Shown piece by piece: positions 22,677-32,812 of a stretch of 64,000 nucleotides of DNA; the first letter of the stretch is position 1; each line of letters opens with the position of its first letter. The notes under the pieces are model-generated. The model had not been told where the DNA came from. It made no database searches and saw only the letters and a list, made by a program, of their open reading frames with translations. The stretch covers positions 168,498,334 through 168,562,333 of the forward strand of contig CM040120.1 of NCBI GenBank assembly GCA_022559845.1. Reading direction: 5' to 3'. The stretch comes from Amorphophallus konjac. Its lineage: Eukaryota; Streptophyta; Magnoliopsida; Alismatales; Araceae. Made by a program: the position numbers and the translations under genes.

Positions 22677-23555
22677 TTGGGGATTCACCAGAACCCGATG
22701 CCAAACCACCCACCCGCTCCGCAGCCTCAGCCGTCGGCACCGGCTCAAGTCAATGTTGTCCAACCCCCGGCTCCTAACGTCGGGTGGTCTTTTGATGACG
22801 ATGGCACCACGCCGCAGATAATGGCCCTTCACCATAATCACCGCAATCCCCTCGCTTCCCCCATCATTTTACCTACACACCTAGCACCTTCAGCACTTAC
22901 ACCCGCTCCAGTAAATCCGCCACCAGTTATCCCCGCTACCATCATTTCTCTGCCACCAGTTGTCCCCGTTACCATCATTTCTCCGCCACCCACTTCACCT
23001 ATCACTACACCTCCGCTAACCTTTCCTCAGCCCGTGCCAACGCCCATCATCACTACCCCACCTTCCACTAATCCCTCACCCATCATCCGTCCATCACCAC
23101 TTATTACCTCCACCAACACCACATCCCACCAGATCCTTTCTCCTACAGCGCTTATCCCACTCATCCACCCAACCGGGCCAATCATATCGCCTCATGATGC
23201 CGTGCCGGCACAAAACCTCGCCCTACGGAGCAGGCGATTGTTCCATCGGAATTATCCTACCACTTCCAATCTTCAGTCCTCCCAACCGGCTACCGAGCAA
23301 GAAGAAGCCGAACCTCTGCCTGGTACCCAATATGACCTGCTACATCATTTGGACAGGGTGCCCGCCAAAATTTCTGTCCTAGAGCTCATTAAAAGATCTA
23401 CCCTTCACCAAGATGCCCTCAGAAATTTCCTGCAAAAGGTGATGGTTAGCGAAGATATGGCAGTCGACAGCTTACCTACCGCACTGGCAACAATCTCCAA
23501 GGGGCCCGCTATTACCTTCTCTGAAACCGAGCTAGCACCTCCAGAAGCTCGGTAA
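22677..23555 (+). pseudogene. Pro/Thr-rich linker between gag and protease of C
   Basis: A 292-residue frame, the first half almost entirely Pro, Thr, Ile and Ser in short repeats (PVIPATIISLPPVVPVTIIS), the second half a mixed segment ending ITFSETELAPPEAR. It is in phase with the protease frame and separated from it only by the TAA at 23553. Linkers of this kind occur in large Tat elements; no catalytic motif is visible. Confidence 0.6.
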
Positions 23556-24250
23556 ATGCCGCTTTGCATCACTATTATTCTGAACAAAGTCAGTATTGAG
23601 GTGGCACTAGTTGATATAGGGGCATCTATCAATGTATGTCCGCTCAGCACTCTCAGGGCCTGCAATATACCAGAAGAACTTCTACGCCCGACTCCCACGA
23701 CTATAGCTGCATATGACAACTCAAGGAGAGCATGTCACGGGGTGATCACCATTCAGGCTGAGCTTGGGCCTCTTACTATGCCCGTGGAATTCTATGTGCT
23801 AAACATTGACCCTATGTTCAAGGCTATCTTGGGTCGTCCGTGGATTGACACTCTCAGTGCCGTACCATCCACCCCGCATCAATGTCTTAAATTCCCTTTT
23901 CAAAAGAGGGTGGTCAAGGTCAAAAGATTATCCACGATCCAGTCTGTGAAAGCCATTTCAGAAAAGATCCTGCCCACATTATGGCCCAGCAGCCGGCTCG
24001 TCATTTCTGTGCTGGATCTAGATTTCCCTTGGGCATATGCACCACGCAAGCCCGCCACTACACCCGTCGATGTCAATGTGAAACCCCAGATATGAGATTC
24101 CAAAGGTTGGGACATCATATTAAAGCTTGGTTACCAACCGGGGAGAGGCCTCGGTGCACAATTATAGGGGCGTACTAAGCCAGTGCCCAAAGGAAGAAAG
24201 ATGAGCAGGCGGGGTCTCGGTTATCGAGAGTCTGCGTTATCAATTTTGGG
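23556..24250 (+). pseudogene. Protease of C with altered active site, and G-patch-like motif
   Basis: The protease fold is recognisable by VEVALVDIGASINVCPLS at the start and MFKAILGRPWIDTLSA about 70 residues later. The active site reads Asp-Ile-Gly rather than Asp-Thr/Ser-Gly, which should inactivate it. Downstream, across a frame break, LGYQPGRGLG and RRGLGY (about 24120-24230) resemble the G-patch-like segment seen after protease in some Tat/Ogre elements. Confidence 0.7.
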
Positions 24251-24464
24251 CGACTCAGGGCCACTTACCTGGGACTATCGTCAACACTTTGTTAAAGGTC
24301 CTCTTCAGCCAGGTACCCTAAATTTAAAGCCAGCACAGCCAGAAAATGATGCAGCTTGCACCATCGCTGGACCACCTCTCCTACCAAAAGGGCCTATTGA
24401 TGATATGATCGATTTCAGCCCGTCATTTGCTAGAATGTTCAGCAAACCAGATGGCCATGGTTAG

Positions 24465-25063
24465 AGGAAGAATCAAGAAACCCGGCTCGTCCAGTGGAGG
24501 CCGAAGAAACCAGCTGATTATCTGCAAGAAAAGGGGAGCTCACCCGCTATCATTTCTTGGTCTCCCTCCCGTCTCACCTCTCTCTTTCAACTATTGGAAC
24601 TCATTCCCCATTCTCCCTCTATGATGGTCGATCCGTACTTTACGGAGGGGCCATCGAAAATCTTGTTTGTCCCATGTGCGTGTGGGCGTTGCCCACCCAT
24701 TGATCTATCAACTCTATTCACTCCTCCTTCCTCCACCACTCCCCTCCACGAGATGTGGTTTCATCCTCCGATCCATTCTTTGATTGCATCTTCCCTGAGT
24801 TGTTCCCTATGCAACTTCCGCCTCCTCCATCCTGCTGTGTGGTCTCCACTGTTCTCCAAAAAAAAACGTCAAATTTGAAACGGAGAATTCGGTGGAAGAT
24901 TATGCTACCTTGTCTCCATCCTCCTCCCAGGGGCAAGAGTCCCCTGCTCCTTCCTTTCCACTAGATTTTCTTTCTCCCAGGTTAGGCGTAGGGTCCGTCG
25001 AGTCTAGGGAAGTAGAGTCAGTTAGAACTAGAGAAGTAGGGTCCTTCCAAATCTGAGTCGCGC
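24465..25063 (+). other. Degenerate spacer between protease and RT of C
   Basis: About 600 bp with frames in all phases but no domain that I recognise. It may be the decayed PR-RT connector. Confidence 0.4.
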
Positions 25064-26283
25064 TTGCTCACGCGTCAATCCATCCCTCATAGGTTCTTGC
25101 ATGATCTAGCTCAGCGATGTCATGCTCTTTTGAAGTGTCCAGAATTTGTTGCTACGGCAATCATGATTGAAGATGAATCGGAAATAGAAGGGGTGTGGAG
25201 CGATGACGGACTCGGTGTCTATGAAGTCTTGGATGAGAAAGACCTGATTGATGATGAGGACATCAACATAGATGACATTGTCGATCTGTATGCACAAGGA
25301 TTAAAGAAATTCGACGAGCTATCGTCGGCAGTGGATGAACCTACGAAGGAAATAAATTTGGGTACTGAAGAAGACCCTAGGCCCATCATTATTGCCGCTA
25401 ATCTCCCTCTACGAGTAGAAGAAGATTTGATTAAGGTTCTAAGGGAGTATAGCGATTCCTTCGCTTGGTCTTATGAGGACATGCCAGGTCTTGACCCCTC
25501 TTTAGTGGAACATCGACTCGTGCTTAAACTAGGGGCAACACCTGTGAAACAACGGTCAAGAAGATTTCACCCCCACATGGCCTTGAGGATTAAGGAAGAG
25601 GCGATAAGTTATACAAGGCCAGATTCATTAGAGTTGTTCTATATCCCCAGTGGGTGGCAAACATAGTCCCTATCATCAAGAAGGATGGAAAAGTGCGTAT
25701 CTGCATCGATTTCAGAGATCTTAATAAAGCATGTCCCAAAGATGATTTCCCACTGCCTCACATAGACGTCCTGGTCGATAGCACCGTCGGGTACGAATCT
25801 TTATCATTTATGGATGGTTACTCGGGTTACAACCAAATCCGTCTCGCTCCTGAAGATCAAGAGAAAACTTCCTTCACCACGCCCTGGGGCACATATTGTT
25901 ACGTGGTTATGCCGTTCGGTCTCAAGAACGCAGGTGCCACCTATCAAAGGGCGATGATGGCTATTTTCCACGACATGATGCATATCTACATGGAAGCTTA
26001 CGTGGATGACATTTTGGTGAAGTCAAGGACCAAAGAGGAACACCCCTCTATTCTGGCTAAAGTGCTGCAAAGAGTCCGGGAGTATAAGCTGAAAATGAAT
26101 CCGAAGAAGTGTGTTTTTGGAGTCTCTTCAGGGAAGCTGCTCGGCTTTATAGTTAGCAAACGGGGGATGCATATTGATCCTAACAAAGCACATGCCGTCA
26201 TGGACATGCCCCCGCAGAAGAATATTACGGAACTTCGAGGATTGATTGGAAGATTACAATTCATCAGAAGATTCATATCCTAA
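25064..26283 (+). pseudogene. Reverse transcriptase of element C
   Basis: The N-terminal connector (25064-25620) is acidic and ends in LKLGATPVKQRSRRFHP, typical of the start of gypsy RT. One frameshift near 25600 is followed by the RT core in frame from 25654: KVRICIDFRDLNKACPKDDF, FMDGYSGYNQI, VVMPFGLKNAGATYQRAM and the catalytic EAYVDDILVK (Y-V-D-D) near 26000. KKCVFGVSSGKLLGFIVS and the connection ELRGLIGRLQFIRRFIS end at a TAA (26281-26283) that sits in phase with RNase H. All RT boxes look intact apart from the breaks. Confidence 0.9.
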
Positions 26284-27250
26284 CATTCTCAGAGGTGCCG
26301 CCCGTTTTATGAATTGCTCAAGGCGGGGGTCAAATTTGAATGGAATCAAGATTGCCAAAAGGCCTATGAGGATTTAAAGGAATATCTATCCAATCCCCCA
26401 GTTTTGCAACCTCCTGTCCATGGGAAATCCATAATCCTATCCATCTCGGTCATTGAGGACTCCTTAGGGGCGGTCTTAGCACAAGTAGACGACGAAGGGA
26501 AAGAGCGGGCTGCTTATTACCTCTCTCGGTTATTTAACCCGGCTGAGGCCAAACACACCGCTATAGAGAAGACTTGTGCCGCCTTAGTGTGGGTAGCTCA
26601 GAAGCTTAAACACTATTTCCTTGCCCACCCAGTTAGATTGATCTCTAGAATGGACCCGATTGGCTATCTCTTAGAAAAGCCTATCCTTTCTAGTAGGTTA
26701 GCTCGCTGGCAGAGCTTCCTCTCCCAGTTTGATATCACATTTGTCGTTCAGAAGGCGGTCAAAAGATACGCCATCGCAGAGCATCTCGCCCATCTCCCCA
26801 TCCCTCACACTGATTCTATTCAGGACGATTTCCCTGATGAGCATCTCTCTATCATTTCTCATCATCCCTTTTGGTCTCTGCACTTTGATATTGCACTCAA
26901 TTCTCAGGGCCGAGGGATCGACGCTATTTTGCTCACTCCAGAGGGAGTGACGATTCCTTTTGCTTATCAACTTTGATTCCTTGCTACCAATAATATTGCT
27001 GAGTATGAGACTCTCCTAGCCGGATTGAAGCACGCCTACCTTTTAGACGCACGTTATTTGAATATCATAGGGGACTCTCAGCTCGTCCTTTGGCAAGTTC
27101 TGTCCACCTACCACACTCGTGACCCCAAGCTTAAACCATATCAAGATTTGGCACACTCCTTGCTAGGCAATTCCATAAGCTGATCTATATCCATACTCCT
27201 AGGTCTCAGAACATTCTAGCTGATGCCTTAGCTTCGCTCGCTTCCTCTCT
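26284..27250 (+). pseudogene. RNase H and second (archaeal-type) RNase H of element C
   Basis: First RNase H: FEWNQDCQKAYEDLKEYLS, SLGAVLAQVDDEGKE, AIEKTCAALVWVAQKLKHYF. Second RNase H: LHFDIALNSQGRGIDAILLT with a catalytic-type Asp, a TGA at 26974, then NNIAEYETLLAGLKHA and YLNIIGDSQLVLWQV with further acidic residues. A frameshift lies near 27150. The duplicated RNase H is the hallmark of the Tat lineage. Function would be removal of the RNA template and primers. Confidence 0.85.
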
Positions 27251-27389
27251 ATCCTTCCCTCTCAGTCGGAATACTGAGACTATCATTGTTCAGAGATTAG
27301 ACGCACCCTCTCTTCAGGATCCTTGGTACATCAACCTTAGGAAAACTGTAGAGGCGAGGGCTGAGAAGGAAGACCTCAAGGAAGTTTCT

Positions 27390-28691
27390 TTGATGGAGTT
27401 AGAAGAGATCTTAGAGGAAGAAGAATTGCCCTGGTATCATGAAATCGAGTTATTTTGCAAAGACGGATCGTTCCCAGAAGGGGCAAACGCCGAGCAGCGC
27501 AAGTCAATGAGGAGAGCCGCCTCAAGGTATACTATTGTCACAGGAGAACTATACAGGCGTGCTACTAATGGAATGCTCATGAGGTGCCTAAATGACGATG
27601 AAGCTTGGAAGGTGGCCGAAGCGGCACATTCTAGTGAGTGTGGAGGTCATGTTAATGGCCAGGCTCTAGCGAAGAAAATCCTTAGGCAGGGCTACTATTG
27701 GCCCACTCTGGAGAAAGATTGCTCCCTCTATGTCCGGAGGTGTCTTAAATGCCAACTCCATGCTGATAAAATGCACGCTCCAGCTTCATCTCTCCAACCT
27801 CTTTACGCTCCTTGGCCATTCTCTATGTGGGCTTTCGATGTTGTCGGCCCGCTCGGTGACCCTAATTCTCAGATCAAGCAGAAATCCTTTATCCTTACCG
27901 CCACTGAGTACTTCACCAAATGGGCCGAAGCAGAGGCGTACGCAGAGATTAAAGCTTCAACGGTGTGCCGCTTCATCATGAAGAATATCATCTCACGGTT
28001 CGGAGTGCCAAGCAGCATCATCACCGACAACGGACCCCAGTTCATCTCTCAAGAGCTCAAGGACCTATGTAAGAAGTTCAATATTTCATTGCATCATTCA
28101 TCTCCATATTATCCTTAAGGCAACGGTCAAGCCGAGGCCACTAATAAAACCCTTCTTAAAATTATAAAGAAAACATGCGAATCTCATAAATTTTTCGATT
28201 GGCCAGAAAGATTGGTGGAAGCTTTATGGGCCTACCGCACCTCCGTCCGTACTCCTACGGGGCAAACTCCTTATGCTCTCACCTACGGGATGGAGGCGGT
28301 GCTCCCATATAAAATCTTGATCCCTTCCCTTAGAGTGCAGCTCGATAAGGAACTTAATGTCGATGAACGTCGAGAGGCGTTGCTCGTTCAGTTGGAACTC
28401 TTAGACGAGAAGAGGATGAACGCGGCCGATTACGTATCCGTTTATCAAAAGAGAGTTTCGCGTTATTTTCAAAAGAAGGTGATTGAGCGTAAATTTCAAA
28501 AGGGTGATATGGCTTTGAAACGCAAATTCATTCGGTCTGCAGGTCCTAGGTCTAAATTGCCACCTAACTGGGAAGGGTCGTTCGTCGTAAAAGAGGCTTA
28601 TCCAGGGAATGCTTATCGTTTAGTGAACGCCGAAGGTGAGGAGCTCGCTCACGCTTGGAATGGGTTGTATCTTAAGCGTTTCTTTCCTTAG
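27390..28691 (+). pseudogene. Integrase of element C
   Basis: One frame with a single in-frame TAA at 28116. The zinc finger is HSSECGGHVNG (His pair) and CLKCQ (Cys pair). The catalytic core holds D in FDVVGPLG, D in ITDNGPQFIS and, after the TAA, E in GQAEATNKTLLK, giving a complete D,D,E set. The C-terminal part has FQKGDMALKRKF and LPPNWEGSFVVKEAYPGNAYRLVN, ending at 28691. No chromodomain follows, as expected for Tat. It would insert cDNA and make 5-bp duplications, in line with ATAAG. Confidence 0.9.
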
Positions 28692-29427
28692 AGTCTAATC
28701 AGTGCCACCCCGGTGACGAGGTGCTCTTCCTCTTTCACCATGAAAGAGATCCCGAATACGGTAATCACACACTACACGACATCCTTGGTCAGGCTTCCCG
28801 CTTTGTAGACACCATTTCTCTTTGGCCATGCTTCGGGGGAAAGTCAAAGACTCTGTCCGTTTCTTTCTTCGGCTGAACCCAGGGGCAAGAGGTGAATAAG
28901 GAGGCGATGACTGATCCAGGCACCCTGACGAGAGGAGGTCTCAAATAGGGGCAGTCCATTATGACCTGACGCCACAAAACAAAGAAAAGAAAAAGAAGAA
29001 AGCAAAGGAGCAATCATTATTTCCAAAGTCTACCTACCAATATTCCAAAAATCCAGAAAGGCAAGAGAAATTTAACTAGGCATGGCAAGAGTGGCAGTAC
29101 AGTTTCCCCGCGGGACGTCATGAGCCCGGTCGTATGCATGCCTAAGAATGGACCAAGGTTCGATGACGGACATAAAGCCCCGGCACAACAGACCAGATCT
29201 CTAATGGGTTGTCTAGAGAGGAACTCAAGTCCTAAAAACTTCTACATCTTGCCTACGCTTACCCCCGTGTTCTATTCCCCTTTTTAGGACTAAGACTAGT
29301 ACCCCGGGTATGGCCCTAGTAGAGACACCGTCATGCAAGTTGGGCCTTGGCCAGGGGTTGTCACCTTGTTGCACGCCAACCTCGGGAACTCTCGATGTAA
29401 TAAGGAGGGCTCACGTTGCTAGGGGAG

Positions 29428-29690
29428 GCACTGATTTCCAAAATCAAAAAAAAACAAATATTTCCAAAAATCCAAACAAGTAGTATATTTTCAAAATTCA
29501 ATTAAAAAAATAAAATATATTCCAAAATCCAAAAAATCATATATTTCAAATCAAAAAAAAGTCGTATATTTCAAAATCCAAGAAAAAAAATCAAATAAAA
29601 AAATCATATATTTCAAAACCCAAAAGAGTCAGATATTTCCAAAATCTCACAAAAATTAGATATTTTCCAAAAACCCAAAAATTCCATTGC
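29428..29690 (+). repeat. A-rich degenerate tandem array in C
   Basis: About ten degenerate units of the type tccaaaaa-tcaaatattt separated by A runs. D has a similar array at 53521-53816 at the same relative position. Confidence 0.75.
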
Positions 29691-29896
29691 ATGCATTGCA
29701 TTATTTCCATTATCTTTTCCGCCTATTTAATAAGGCTCCACCCCTTGACCAAATATCAAGAAATGGTCATTTTCTAACTTGCTTTAAGGCAAGGGGTTGA
29801 GTCTAAGAACAGATCTAACTTGTTTCTTGTCTAAGTGTGTGCAGAACGCAGGTTCAAGCCCAGGGTGAAAACTCACAACTATGCAGGTTCAGGTCT

Positions 29897-30160
29897 GTAA
29901 CGCGTCAGCATCAGGCTGTCACAGTCATATAACGGTCCACCCATTGACCGCCACTTTCTACAGAACGTTAGCTTTCATTCTTTCAGCAGGTCATCTCTGA
30001 CGGCCTTCATGTAGACCGTCACATCCTTCTAACGGCCTGCGTTAGACCGTTACACTCTCCAGAGAACAAACTCTCAGTTCATTCCCCCTAACGGCCTGTC
30101 GTAAGACCGTCACATCTTTCTAACGGCCCTATGTAGGACCGTTACACTCTCCAGAGGCTC
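29897..30160. repeat. Paired ACGG/CCGT motif cluster
   Basis: Three roughly 90-bp pairs. Example pair at 29996-30060: tgacggcc...agaccgtcac followed by taacggcc...agaccgttac. It lies just beyond the 3' end of antisense gene 1. Confidence 0.75.
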
Positions 30161-30301
30161 TATTTTCACATCATTCTAGCCAAGTCAAGAATCAAGAACT
30201 CATGATCATGCAATTAAGACATTCCCATCTCATTCAAATGAACTTAATAGAACCCAAAGTTGATAAAATTCCAGAGCGTCAATTACATTTATGAACAAGG
30301 G

Positions 30302-31739
30302 TCAAGCTACATTCAACTTTCTATCCACAAGAGGGCGGATCTTCCTTAACTCCTTCATGTAGCTACGGCGTGCTTCGTCGTTCTCTTCCACTTCTTCTTG
30401 CCATGAACGCACCTTGCTGATCTCCCACATGATCAGCGCGTTCCGAACTGCTATTTCGTCCTCCTTGGTCCCCATCTTCCTAGGAAGAAGGGGAGGGTAG
30501 TGTGATAGTGCAGGAACTTCAATTCGAGGTAGTCCGATCTGAAGATGACACCGGTGCGGGTTGTAGATTGCCAGGGCAGTATTTCCCACTAGTTGGAGGT
30601 CCAGGCCTTGACGCCGCGGTATTCTAAGCAAAGTACTTCGAAGGATTCCTGGTCGCATTATGAATTTGTCTAATGGCAAGGTGTTGAAGAAGAGGTGCCA
30701 TTCATCCTGTGTTTTCTTATCCGCAGTCCGGCATTCCACCTGCAAAGGAAATCCAAATGCACCTCCAATAAAGAACAAAGGGTGGCTCCCGAAGATTCGG
30801 CTAGCTGAAGTTATGTCTTCCTTGGGTTGGAATTTGATTCTCACGCCCATCCAACATTCGAGGAGTATCATGCAACCGAATAAAGGTCCTCCTAAGCAAG
30901 CGGAGCTTAGTCCTTCATAGAGATATGAAAGGATCGCTTGAGATATGGACAAACCCGCCACAACCCGCTAATAATGCTAAGATTTTGGGTATCTAAGAGG
31001 TGGTTGGTAGTTGGGAAAAGGAAGACTCCGCATAAGCAAACCGACACCGCCTTGGCTATTGCTTAATATCTCTCCCACTTGTTTTTGCAATGAGAGATTA
31101 TCTACTATGCCATAGGTATCAAATGAATGTGGTGTGGGCTGATCATGGTCCTCACGTCCTTTGGATTGTGTATAAAATCGCTCAAGATCAAGGACGGGTC
31201 AATTGCTTCAACCGTATAGCACACTAGATCTTCATCCCCCACCTTAGTCTTAGGAAGGGCTAGGTAGGTCTCTACCTCCTCTAATAGGACTGTAGCTTCA
31301 AAGAAAGGGAAGATGAAAGTATGTGTTTTGGGATGCCACAATTCTATGAGGGCTGAAATGCTTGGCCAATCTAAAGTCAATTTCTGAAAGTTCTTGCCCA
31401 AAACCAATAAAGGTTGGAGGTGACATGCCCTAAGGATTGCTAAAACTTCTAAAGGGAGTTCTTTGATCATGGGAGCCACCCACTTCAAGTTGGAATAACA
31501 TCTTGGACCAGGAAGAGGCTGGAAAGAAGGCAGAAGAAGAAGAGAAGATCATGAGGAGTTGAAGTGCAGAAATTGTTGAACTTAATTAAGGATATAGAAC
31601 TCACCACTCTTTGAGCACTTGAGCTCAGATGCTTGGGGATTGATGTCAACCTTTGCAACTCTCCATGCTCTTTCCTGGCGGCTTTTGGACCGGTGTAGAT
31701 CTTCTCCTCCATGACCATCACTTCGAAGCTTCTCTTCAT
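30302..31739 (-). pseudogene. Antisense gene 1 of C: plant mobile domain protein, spliced
   Basis: Minus-strand gene opposite to pol. Exon 1 is 31739-31605 (MKRSFEVMVMEEKIYTG...), the intron 31604-31519 has GT...AG ends, and exon 2 starts at 31518; the splice joins two complete codons. Exon 2 carries PLPGPRCYSNLKWV, then TLDWPSISALIELWHPKTH and TFIFPFFEATVLLEEVE, which match the start of the PMD fold found in MAIN/MAIL1-like proteins and in transposons. Stops at 31105 and just after, then a frameshift near 30965, break the C-terminal half (LSISQAILSYLYEGLSSACL...). Function in the element is unknown. Tat elements are known to carry antisense ORFs between pol and the 3' LTR. Confidence 0.7.
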
Positions 31740-31969
31740 GGTGTTCCCTGCTCTTTAGGGGGGTTCTTCAGCCCTTGTAGCAGTGAATTCAGAAAGCTAC
31801 GATTTTTGGCAGAGCTCTCAGGTTTTAAAGGCTTGCTTTTGGTTCTAGGATGATAAGATTTGGGTTAGAAGGTCTTATCCTAAGCCTAGGAGAGTTCTAG
31901 TGTGGATTAAGGGTTTCTTATCCCGAGATTGGGCTCTCACGGTGCAATCCGTCTTGGAGTACACCCTGT

Positions 31970-32460
31970 TCTCTGACGGTCTATCGTAGGACCGTTATTT
32001 GTCTCTGACGCTCCTAGCCTGGGCCGTCACATTACCTGTGGGTTTCTTTCAGCCCAATCAAGCTCTGTTATGTCTGACGGTCTGAGCTATGACCGTTACC
32101 TTCTGTGACGCACTGTCATTAAGCCGTCACATTTCCTGCCGTTCAGTCTTGGCTTCTTCTTGTTCAATCATTCCTGACGGTTTGATCATAGCCGTTACTT
32201 GGCTCTGACGCTCCACATCTGGACCGTCACTTTTTCTGCAACCCACTTCAATCCAGCATTGTTCTATCATCCCTAACGGTCTGGCGCTGGCCGTTACTTC
32301 ACTCTGACGCTCCCTAGTGGACCGTCACATTTCCTGCTGATCAGGTTGCAGTCTGGTCTGTCATCCCTGATGGCCCCACGTTAGTGCGTTAAATAACTCT
32401 GACGCGTCTTCTCTAGACCGTCACATTTTCTGCTGCTGGTTCTGTGCCATTCTCTTCTGC
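31970..32460. repeat. Tandem array of five 100-bp paired-motif units
   Basis: Units begin at about 31973, 32073, 32173, 32273 and 32367. Each has ctgacggt...ccgttac, a short gap, ctgacgctc...gaccgtcac and then a catttcctgc-type spacer. The bases between the conserved ends differ from unit to unit. The array lies between the two antisense PMD genes, upstream of antisense gene 1. Confidence 0.9.
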
Positions 32461-32489
32461 CTGAGGTTAGACCTGCCGGTCTTACACAT

Positions 32490-32645
32490 TTGCCAGTCCG
32501 TTCACACATTCCATTCATACATACACTCATGTATTCCATTCATATACACATTGATACACTCATGCATTCCATACATTCATTCACATTTATTTTCTCCATC
32601 TTCACATCCATTCACATCCACATTCATCCACATAACAAAATGAAA
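32490..32645 (+). repeat. Low-complexity cattca(c/t)a-rich tract
   Basis: Degenerate repeats of cattcatacattcacat-type hexamers downstream of the 100-bp array, before the 3' end of antisense gene 2. Confidence 0.7.
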
Positions 32646-32812
32646 CATAAAAAAGAATCTGCATTCATTTCCATTTACATAAGTCATGTACAAGTAAGAA
32701 AAAGAAAATACAAAGCTCATTCGGCCAGTTTGTCTCCCAGGCTGCCATTGTTATCACCACCGTCCTTGGGTCTCCTAGCTGGTGGCGCTATGGAGGCACT
32801 CTCCTCCTGTTG

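Larger units (their letters stand above)
28692..30301 (+). other. Noncoding tail of C after integrase
   Basis: No coding frame. It contains the block 28878-29240 shared with D (aggggcaagag..., ctcaaataggggcagtc, ggcatggcaagagtggcagtacag, ccccgcggga), the A-rich array 29428-29690 and three paired ACGG/CCGT units at 29897-30160. Confidence 0.7.

Noticed and set aside
29428..29690. CRISPR-like array
   Set aside because: The repeats are degenerate A-rich units in a plant retrotransposon tail without unique spacers of constant length.
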